Positions 28,985 through 35,562 of a DNA stretch of 64,000 nt are shown piece by piece. Within the stretch, counting starts at the first letter, position 1, and each line of letters opens with the position of its first letter. The translations under genes and the position numbers were made by a program. Source of the stretch: Nitrosomonas sp. Is35. Its GTDB lineage: Bacteria > Pseudomonadota > Gammaproteobacteria > Burkholderiales > Nitrosomonadaceae. Under the pieces are notes generated by a model. The model did no database searches. It was not told where the DNA came from and was given only the letters and a program-made list of their open reading frames with translations. The stretch covers positions 2,108,001 through 2,172,000 of the forward strand of contig NZ_JAWJZH010000001.1 of the NCBI RefSeq assembly GCF_033063295.1. The letters run 5' to 3'.

Positions 28985-29452
28985 ATGATCAAAGGCATTG
29001 ACATAAATGTACAAAGCCGAGCAAGACAAATCCTGATCCACGGACTGGCATTGGTATTAGTGGGCATCATCTGGGGACTGGTGATACCGCACACGCCCTT
29101 CCCGCGGCTGGCGCTGAGCGCGCATATTCAAGCGGTGCTGAACGGTATGCTGTTCATCTTGATGGCGGTGCCGCTTCTTACGCTGCCACATAAAGTCAGC
29201 GCGCGCTCGGCCTTGGTCATGCTGATTGCCGCTTGTTTGACGTGGCTCACCGTCATTTCCGAAATCGCCAATGCCTGGTGGGGTACTGCGGAATCGCTGG
29301 CAATCGCGGCGCAGCAGGCCGGTGCAAGCGGCGGTGCTATGTGGCAGGAGCAGTTTGTGAAACTCACGCATATCCCGGCCATTATCGGGTTGATCGTTGC
29401 CTGGATACTGCTCATCGCCGGATTTGTGAAAAAACCCAATTCTCAAGATTAA
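28985..29452 (+). CDS. Four-helix membrane protein resembling (hydroxyamino)benzene mutase
   Basis: 155 residues with four hydrophobic segments (ILIHGLALVLVGIIWGLVIP, NGMLFILMAVPLLTLP, SALVMLIAACLTWLTVI, IPAIIGLIVAWILLIAGF). The pattern HG...GxxxGLVIP, then NPR-like FPRLALSAH and LNGM, is that of the HabA family and related small membrane proteins. HabA rearranges hydroxylaminobenzene to 2-aminophenol, but most relatives are uncharacterised, and that reaction is not shown for this one. The start codon directly follows the stop of the GIY-YIG gene. Confidence 0.65.
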   Translation: MIKGIDINVQSRARQILIHGLALVLVGIIWGLVIPHTPFPRLALSAHIQAVLNGMLFILMAVPLLTLPHKVSARSALVMLIAACLTWLTVISEIANAWWGTAESLAIAAQQAGASGGAMWQEQFVKLTHIPAIIGLIVAWILLIAGFVKKPNSQD

Positions 29453-29506
29453 CCCGCCCATCTTATAGCAATCACAGTAGCGCCCGCTATCCGGCGGGAT
29501 TCATTC

Positions 29507-31309
29507 ATGACAGATTCTCCAAAGAACACACAAACCCGCTGGCAGAGCATCAAAAAAGCAGCGCAGTTTATCGCGCCGTACCGGCACCAGGTCGTCTACA
29601 GTTTGCTGGCGCTGTTATTTACCGCGACGATTACATTGTCCATCGGGCAAGGTATCCGGTTGATGATCGACCAGGGATTCGCCACGCAATCCAAGGAACT
29701 GCTCAGTCAGTATGTGGTGATCTTTTTACTGCTGGTGATCGCCTTGGCCGTCGGCACGTTTACGCGCTATTACTGGGTTACCTGGCTGGGCGAGCGGGTG
29801 ATTGCCGATATCCGAAGCAAAGTATTCAATCATCTGATCCACCTGCATCCGGGCTTTTTCGAGGAAAACCGCAGCCTCGAAATCCAGTCGCGCCTGACTG
29901 CCGATATGACGTTACTGCAAACCGTGATCGGCTCATCGGTATCGTTCGCGTTGCGCAATTTAATCATGATGATTGGCGGCATCATCTGGTTATTTATCAC
30001 CAACGCGAAGTTGACCGCGCTGGTGACGATTTGCGTGCCGCTGGTGGTAGTACCGATCTTGATTTATGGCCGCCGCGTGCGGCATTTGTCGCGCCAAAGC
30101 CAGGATAAAATCGCCGCGGTCGGCGCCTATGTCGGCGAAGTGCTCGGGCAAATTAAAACCGTGCAGGCCTACAATCATCAATCCATCGATCAGCGCACCT
30201 TTCACACTCAGGTTGAAGAAGCTTTCGCCGTCGCCAAACAACGCACCCTGCAACGTTCATTGTTGATTACCCTGGTCATTTTGCTGGTGATGGGCGCTGT
30301 CGGATTGATGCTATGGGTCGGCGGTATCGATGTGATCGAAGGCCGGATCAGCGCGGGCGAGCTGGCGGCGTTTGTTTTCTACAGTGTCATTGTCGGCTCG
30401 GCGGTTGCTTCCATTTCGGAAGTCATCGGCGAACTGCAACGCGCCGCCGGTGCCGCCGAGCGCACCATGGAATTGCTGCAAGCGCCGAATCTGATTCAAT
30501 CACCGGAAACCCCTCAGCCGTTAACCAACGTATCGGGAAATATCGCCATCGATCAACTGTGCTTCGCCTACCCTTCCCGTCCCGATGTGCTGGCCATCGA
30601 CAATCTGACATTGACAGTCCGGGCAGGCGAAACACTGGCGCTGGTCGGCCCTTCCGGAGCGGGCAAGTCGACGTTGTTTGATTTGCTGTTGCGTTTCTTT
30701 GACAGCCAGTCCGGCGCTATAAAACTGGAAGGTATCGATATCCGGCAACTCGATCTTTTTGCCTTGCGCCGCTGCTTTGCGCTGGTATCGCAAACCCCGG
30801 CGTTGTTTTACGGCACCATCGGCGACAATCTGCGCTATGCCCGCCCCGATGCCAGCGATGCGGATGTGCAAGCAGCGGCTGAAGCGGCTTACGCGCATGA
30901 GTTTATCTGTCAATTACCGCAAGGCTATCAAACGCATTTGGGAGATGCCGGTTTGGGTTTATCGGGCGGGCAGAAACAGCGGCTGGCGATTGCCCGGGCG
31001 ATTCTGGCGGATGCGCCGATTCTGCTGCTGGACGAAGCCACTAGCGCGTTGGATGCGCAAAGCGAATATTGGGTGCAACAAGCATTGCAGCAGCTGATGC
31101 GCAATCGAACCACGTTGGTCATCGCGCATCGTCTGGCTACGGTGCAATCCGCCGGCCGGATTGCCGTGCTCGATCACGGACGGCTGGATGCGATCGGCAC
31201 ACATGCGCAATTGCTGCAATCCAGTCCGCTGTATGCACGGCTGGCGGCATTGCAGTTTCAGTCACTCGTATCGACTGATCTGCTCTCGCTTAACTCGGCA
31301 TCACGATAA
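29507..31309 (+). CDS. MsbA-like ABC exporter, fused membrane and ATPase domains
   Basis: 600 residues: a six-helix exporter domain (VVYSLLALLFTATITLSIGQ to LAAFVFYSVIVGSAVA), then an ATPase with Walker A GPSGAGKST, the loop SQTPALFYGTIGDNL, signature LSGGQKQRLAIARAI and Walker B ILLLDEATSALD. This half-transporter plan matches MsbA/LipA-type lipid flippases and works as a homodimer in the inner membrane. The hopanoid genes downstream suggest a lipid substrate, but this is inference. Its end overlaps the convergent phosphorylase gene by 52 bases. Confidence 0.92.
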   Translation: MTDSPKNTQTRWQSIKKAAQFIAPYRHQVVYSLLALLFTATITLSIGQGIRLMIDQGFATQSKELLSQYVVIFLLLVIALAVGTFTRYYWVTWLGERVIADIRSKVFNHLIHLHPGFFEENRSLEIQSRLTADMTLLQTVIGSSVSFALRNLIMMIGGIIWLFITNAKLTALVTICVPLVVVPILIYGRRVRHLSRQSQDKIAAVGAYVGEVLGQIKTVQAYNHQSIDQRTFHTQVEEAFAVAKQRTLQRSLLITLVILLVMGAVGLMLWVGGIDVIEGRISAGELAAFVFYSVIVGSAVASISEVIGELQRAAGAAERTMELLQAPNLIQSPETPQPLTNVSGNIAIDQLCFAYPSRPDVLAIDNLTLTVRAGETLALVGPSGAGKSTLFDLLLRFFDSQSGAIKLEGIDIRQLDLFALRRCFALVSQTPALFYGTIGDNLRYARPDASDADVQAAAEAAYAHEFICQLPQGYQTHLGDAGLGLSGGQKQRLAIARAILADAPILLLDEATSALDAQSEYWVQQALQQLMRNRTTLVIAHRLATVQSAGRIAVLDHGRLDAIGTHAQLLQSSPLYARLAALQFQSLVSTDLLSLNSASR

Positions 31310-32094
31310 AGCATGTAATCACTCGCGAAAGTCAGTCCGGTTTTTTGCACGACCTCCGTTAAGGCGGAGCGCGCTACGTGCATTCCAAGCGCGAGGTGGA
31401 TCAGCGTCACGACTGAGACCGACCGGTTAAGCACCAATTTAATGAGCTGAATGGCATCCACGCTGCCATCGGGATATACCGCGCCCATCAATGCCTCCGG
31501 CGGGGAAAATTCGAGCGGATCGACAATCGCCCGGATAGCGAGAAACGAAATGCCGGCATCGGCCGCCACTTTTGCCACGGCCGCCGATTCCATATCCGCC
31601 GCGCAAGCACCGGTAGCCTCACCCAACGCCAGTTTTTGCGCGCGGGTAGTGAGCGGCGCTTCACAAGATGTCAGGATTCCGTTCGTAACCGTGACGTGTT
31701 TTGACATGATACCGTGCAGCCGGTCGCGCCATTCCATATCCACCGGCAGGATCTCGCCGTCCATCATAACTGCTTCGGGCAATACCAGATCGCCGGGAAT
31801 TAACTTGTCATCCAAGGCCGCAGCCACACCAAAACTGACTAAAGCATTAATGTTCTGCCCGCACAATTTCAATGCCGCCCCGCGCGCCGCGCTACCTCCT
31901 ATGCTGCTGAGACACAACGAGGTTCTATCCCCGATATCCACCACTTGATAAAGAGGAAAACGACGTTTATCCACCAAACAGCTTGCTTCTGACTTCAGTG
32001 CCGTAACAACTCCGATAATCTTCAATTGATAGCCCCCCTTATCAAAACATGATAGCGCGCCGGCATCAGATTGGGAAGAATTTTGCATGACCAT
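31258..32094 (-). CDS. Hopanoid-associated phosphorylase, HpnG-like copy 1
   Basis: 278 residues. The nucleoside phosphorylase/MTA-SAH nucleosidase fold is shown by GVVTALKSEASCL at the N-terminus, NALVSFGVAAALDDKLIPGD, GACAADMESAAVAKVAADAG (the catalytic Met-Glu pair) and FLAIRAIVDPLEFSPPEAL. About half of the aligned positions are the same as in the second copy at 38591. HpnG removes adenine from adenosylhopane to give phosphoribosylhopane. Two copies in one window are unusual and this one may have a changed substrate. The ORF start at 32094 has several in-frame Mets; the conserved region begins about 25 residues in. Confidence 0.8.
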   Translation of the reverse strand: MVMQNSSQSDAGALSCFDKGGYQLKIIGVVTALKSEASCLVDKRRFPLYQVVDIGDRTSLCLSSIGGSAARGAALKLCGQNINALVSFGVAAALDDKLIPGDLVLPEAVMMDGEILPVDMEWRDRLHGIMSKHVTVTNGILTSCEAPLTTRAQKLALGEATGACAADMESAAVAKVAADAGISFLAIRAIVDPLEFSPPEALMGAVYPDGSVDAIQLIKLVLNRSVSVVTLIHLALGMHVARSALTEVVQKTGLTFASDYMLYRDAELSESRSVDTSD

Positions 32095-32494
32095 AACAAC
32101 GCAAATTGAACGCGCATGGATTCACGCCTATAAGACTGTAAACATAAAAAACGCCATTGGCACTACAGCGGCGATCGGACTTCTGGAGGTATCAGTGGAT
32201 TGATTGATGTGCCAGCATTTTGACAATAGTGATTACCAGCGTTATTGCGGTTTCTAATGGCGCATGTTCTCGCACAATTGATCTGATGTTTTTCCGGGAA
32301 AGATATTTGCGCTGATCTCACGGCTTCCGAGTATCACGATATTGGCCTCATTTATTCAATTTGACCGCCGGAAAGCGCTGATTCTTTAGAAGCGTTTTAC
32401 CGGGAGTTGCGTAAACCCCCGGTGCAGTATCCGGTTCCGCGGTGCAGCAGCTAGCCTAGCAAGACACCAGCGGTTACCGTTCACTAATTCTCTG
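32095..32494. other. 400-base gap without a recognised gene
   Basis: No frame with a ribosome binding site and no repeat pair was found. A weak similarity to the MITE end (GGAAAGCGCTGATT near 32370) has no partner. Nothing supported. Confidence 0.4.
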
Positions 32495-33232
32495 TTATTT
32501 TTGAGTTTCAATGCCTTGCTTATGACTCAAAAAGAAACTTCTTCTACTGATTTCCTGAACCCATTGCTTAGCCGGAATGATGGGAGAGAACATAATCAAT
32601 CCCAGTATAACGGGAATAATTAATCCCAAGCAAACGGCCAGGATTCTTAGCGCAATATGCCACGGGGATACCGCATCAGGATCGACACCGACGTGCAATG
32701 GAATTCTAAGTATATTTTCTTCGGTTATTGTATTTTCTTCCCCGACTGAAAGGTACAGCGCGTAAAACCCTTCTTTGTCCAGTTCGATATGTGTCTCCAC
32801 CATTCCCCGCGGGTACAGCTTCGCCGGTACTTCAAAAATGGTGCCGGTATCCTTGAAGTTTTCCACTTTCTTCTCATCCTGTCCGATCAGTTCTTGTTTA
32901 ACCAAGCGGACACTGATAGGCGTTTCCCTTGCGTCTTCGTCAACCAGATCTGCGGTAAAGTAAAGCGAGCCCGTTTTGGGGATTTTTTTACAATAAGATC
33001 GTAACAATTTATTTCTATCTTTCCCTTTTATATTCTCCAGATCACCTTCAGGCTTCAGATAAGCACTGAAATAAATTGCGTACAAATCATTAGTGACGAG
33101 GCAACCCACCGTTTCGGTATAGTCAAATTGCACCGGGGCGGTTACATTTTTCTTGCTGCAGGCAGGTAACAGCAAAATGGTGCCGCATAATAGAATCGTT
33201 AATAACTGTTTGGTAGTGAATGGTTTCATCAT
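32495..33232 (-). CDS. Membrane-anchored lipoprotein of unknown function
   Basis: 245 residues. AGGAG precedes ATG 33232 by 8 bases. A lipoprotein signal ends in LLLPACSKK, giving a lipidated Cys near residue 26. The exported part is beta-rich (TGSLYFTADLVDEDARE, IELDKEGFYALYLSVGEE), and a single membrane helix (IALRILAVCLGLIIPVILGL) lies close to the C-terminus, so the protein could be tethered at both ends with a short basic cytoplasmic tail. I do not recognise a family. It is the last gene of the five-gene metal operon, 39 bases after copC. Confidence 0.7.
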   Translation of the reverse strand: MMKPFTTKQLLTILLCGTILLLPACSKKNVTAPVQFDYTETVGCLVTNDLYAIYFSAYLKPEGDLENIKGKDRNKLLRSYCKKIPKTGSLYFTADLVDEDARETPISVRLVKQELIGQDEKKVENFKDTGTIFEVPAKLYPRGMVETHIELDKEGFYALYLSVGEENTITEENILRIPLHVGVDPDAVSPWHIALRILAVCLGLIIPVILGLIMFSPIIPAKQWVQEISRRSFFLSHKQGIETQK

Positions 33233-33271
33233 GTAGTGCGCTCCTATCGATAAGGAATATGGGTATTGAAG

Positions 33272-33664
33272 CTAGTCGGATTCCGCAACAGTAAAGTCAA
33301 ATTTGCCCGAAACCGCGTGTGTATCCGCGGATATCACGCGGTACCGGACGGTGTAAGTATCCGGAGGGAGCTGCGGAATGCTGATATAGATATGCGAGGG
33401 ATCCAGCACTTCCTGTTCAATATCCTTGTTATCAACACGTTTTCCTGCACTATTCATCACGGCAAGCGATTTAAAAGCGCTCCTGACATGCTCGTTAAAC
33501 CAGACATCCACCTGCTTCGGTGACGTGGTGATGGTGCTATCCTTTTCAGGTACCGATTTCACCATGACAGCATGCGCGAAAGCGGCTTCCGGTAAGATTA
33601 AGAAAGTAATAAAGAACAAACACATCAGTAGATTCATTGAAAAAAAGATACTGCAACGTGCCAT
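33272..33664 (-). CDS. copC: CopC-like periplasmic copper-binding protein
   Basis: 130 residues from ATG 33664, chosen for AGGAG 8 bases upstream; 33697 would add 11 residues. A signal peptide ending AAFA leaves His as the first mature residue (HAVMVKSVPEKDSTI). CopC proteins bind Cu(II) with that N-terminal amine/His, plus an Asp and a second His, here in ISADTHAVSGKFDF. The single CopC domain has no CopD partner adjacent. It is placed between the sialidase-fold lipoprotein and the membrane lipoprotein, supporting copper as the cargo of the operon. Confidence 0.9.
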   Translation of the reverse strand: MARCSIFFSMNLLMCLFFITFLILPEAAFAHAVMVKSVPEKDSTITTSPKQVDVWFNEHVRSAFKSLAVMNSAGKRVDNKDIEQEVLDPSHIYISIPQLPPDTYTVRYRVISADTHAVSGKFDFTVAESD

Positions 33665-33746
33665 AGCGTTTCTCCTGTAAAAATGTAGTGATAGCAACCC
33701 ACACCCTGCCGTCAGGCGTGATCGCGTGATGAATCAGTGCTATACA

Positions 33747-35027
33747 TTATTCAAAAACATACCAAGCCAATTCACTGGAATGCTGCTTGTTTTTTTCCGT
33801 CCATACGGCTAAAAATCCATGTTTTGTCGCCACTAATTTGGGTTGCGTTGCGGAATACTTTGCTTCGGTCAAACGTTTGGGCGTTGACCAGGTCGCGCCG
33901 CCATCTTCTGATTTCGCGTAAAAAATACTCGCTCCATCCGGTTCCATTTCATTCCAAATGGCCGCAACAGCATTGCGATTGCGCGCCGCAATATCGCCAT
34001 TCGTTGCCATACTCCCGAGTTTCCGGGGAATCGACCAGGTTTGGCCGTTATCGCTTGAAGAGAGATGATATAAACCGGATTTGTCTTCAACGCCGGTCCA
34101 AACAACACTGTGCAGTTGAGCGATATGGTCTGTGCCAGCAAATTTTAAAGCGCCGCCGACATGCGGACAGCCCTCGAATTTCCATTGAAAATCACCGACT
34201 GTGCTGGCGTGCCGCCAGGTTAATCCGGCATCGAGCGACTGCACCAGCGACATGTCGCGAGGCGCCGTATTGCGATAAAGAACAGCGAGTTTATTGTCAG
34301 GTGACAATGCCAATGTGTTCCAGCAGCATGAGCACGTGGAATCGTCCAGAGCAACCGGCTGACTCCACTGTTTGCCTTGATCAATCGACCGGGCATAGTG
34401 CAAACCTTGGTAACCATTTTCCATGGGATCCGCCAGCCAAACCGCGTGAAAATTACCTTTCCGGTCAGCAATCACATCGATGTGAGCTTGGCTGCCGTCA
34501 TTGTCCATGGCCGGATTGGCGCCTCTTTTCCAGGTTTGGCCAGCATCCGGGGAATAAGCGCTGACCATCGGTCCCATCGTTGGGAACTCGCCCTCAGTCT
34601 GCCACAGTGATACCAAATGGCTACCGTTGGCCGCCAGTTGCACATCGTTTCCACGGCTGGCCAGTGCGGCCGGCAATGACTCATTTACAGTCACCGGATT
34701 TTTCCATTGACGCCCGCCATCTTCAGAGCGTGTATAGCGAATCGAGGCATGCTGATTTTGAGCAGAGCGTTTTCCGCTCGCGATGAGGTGGATAATTTCT
34801 TGGTCTACATAAACATCGAATGATGAAATATCGAACAATCCCAGCGTCGATTTCACATAAGCGGTATTGTTTGCCGGATTGAGTGCGGTATTTTCCGGCG
34901 CTTCCGTGCTTAGCACCGGCCCCGGCGAGCAACCGAGGATCACTAAAACTAATTGCAGGGAAACAATCAATCCACGCTTTCTTCCGGATTGCATGTCATT
35001 GGTAATGGCGTACATCCACTGTTTCAA
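33747..35027 (-). CDS. BNR/sialidase-fold lipoprotein with CSCC motif
   Basis: Up to 426 residues. The TTG at 35027 overlaps the stop of the thioredoxin gene (TTGA) and has AAGGTG 8 bases upstream; ATG 35015 and 34994 are alternatives. A lipobox VILGCSPG follows a basic N-terminus. Six Asp-box repeats are visible (SEDGGRQW, SPDAGQTW, SIDQGKQW, SLDAGLTW, SSDNGQTW, SEDGGATW), giving a beta-propeller. The active-site arginine set of true sialidases is not evident. STCSCCWNT, three cysteines in four residues, is a likely thiol metal site. I read it as a binding propeller on the outer or inner membrane, not as a sugar hydrolase. Confidence 0.8.
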   Translation of the reverse strand: MKQWMYAITNDMQSGRKRGLIVSLQLVLVILGCSPGPVLSTEAPENTALNPANNTAYVKSTLGLFDISSFDVYVDQEIIHLIASGKRSAQNQHASIRYTRSEDGGRQWKNPVTVNESLPAALASRGNDVQLAANGSHLVSLWQTEGEFPTMGPMVSAYSPDAGQTWKRGANPAMDNDGSQAHIDVIADRKGNFHAVWLADPMENGYQGLHYARSIDQGKQWSQPVALDDSTCSCCWNTLALSPDNKLAVLYRNTAPRDMSLVQSLDAGLTWRHASTVGDFQWKFEGCPHVGGALKFAGTDHIAQLHSVVWTGVEDKSGLYHLSSSDNGQTWSIPRKLGSMATNGDIAARNRNAVAAIWNEMEPDGASIFYAKSEDGGATWSTPKRLTEAKYSATQPKLVATKHGFLAVWTEKNKQHSSELAWYVFE

Positions 35028-35518
35028 TTCAGCAGCACCTTGAAAATATTGTTGTAGTCCTCCTTGGATAACGCGCCGCTAATGCCATGACGTTCATTAT
35101 TTTTATTGATGAAGTAGGTTCTGGGTAACTCGCCATACCATCTGGGATCAATCTCATGGCGCAATTTTTGTGCATTTTCTTCGGCAAAAATCCAGTGCTC
35201 CAGATTGGTCAATTCGTTTTTCGCCAATACGGTTTGAACTAAGCCGGTTGCTGAGGCATCGTCGGCGGATAGCATCACGATATTGATTTCCGGTCTGCTT
35301 TTTGCCAGATCATGCAGCAGTGGCATTTTCTTCATACAGGATGAACAGGTGGTCGACCAGATCACCAGCATGAAAGGCTTATCCGCATTGCTATCCAGCA
35401 ATTTCTGATAACTGCCGGGAATAAAAGGTTTGAGTTGCACCTGCTCGGCACTGGCCGGTAAAACAAAACCGGATGACAGAATGAGTGCACATAGTAAAAA
35501 TATTTTGCGTAAGGTCAT
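35024..35518 (-). CDS. TlpA-like periplasmic thioredoxin
   Basis: 164 residues; AAGGAG precedes the ATG by 6 bases. A signal peptide (IFLLCALILSSGFVLPASA) leads into a thioredoxin fold with the active site WSTTCSSCMKKMP (C-S-S-C) and the cis-proline region ELPRTYFIN. This is the TlpA/ResA/ScoI-like class, which reduces disulfides of metal-binding or cytochrome apoproteins in the periplasm. Here it could keep the CSCC cysteines of the neighbouring lipoprotein reduced. Its stop overlaps the next gene. Confidence 0.9.
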   Translation of the reverse strand: MTLRKIFLLCALILSSGFVLPASAEQVQLKPFIPGSYQKLLDSNADKPFMLVIWSTTCSSCMKKMPLLHDLAKSRPEINIVMLSADDASATGLVQTVLAKNELTNLEHWIFAEENAQKLRHEIDPRWYGELPRTYFINKNNERHGISGALSKEDYNNIFKVLLN

Positions 35519-35562
35519 GTTTTTCTCCTTTTGGTGATGAATTCCAGGTACCCCGGATCAAG

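Noticed and set aside
32368-32385. GGAAAGCGCTGATT, similar to the MITE end
   Set aside because: One extra base in the core, no inverted partner and no flanking duplication nearby.
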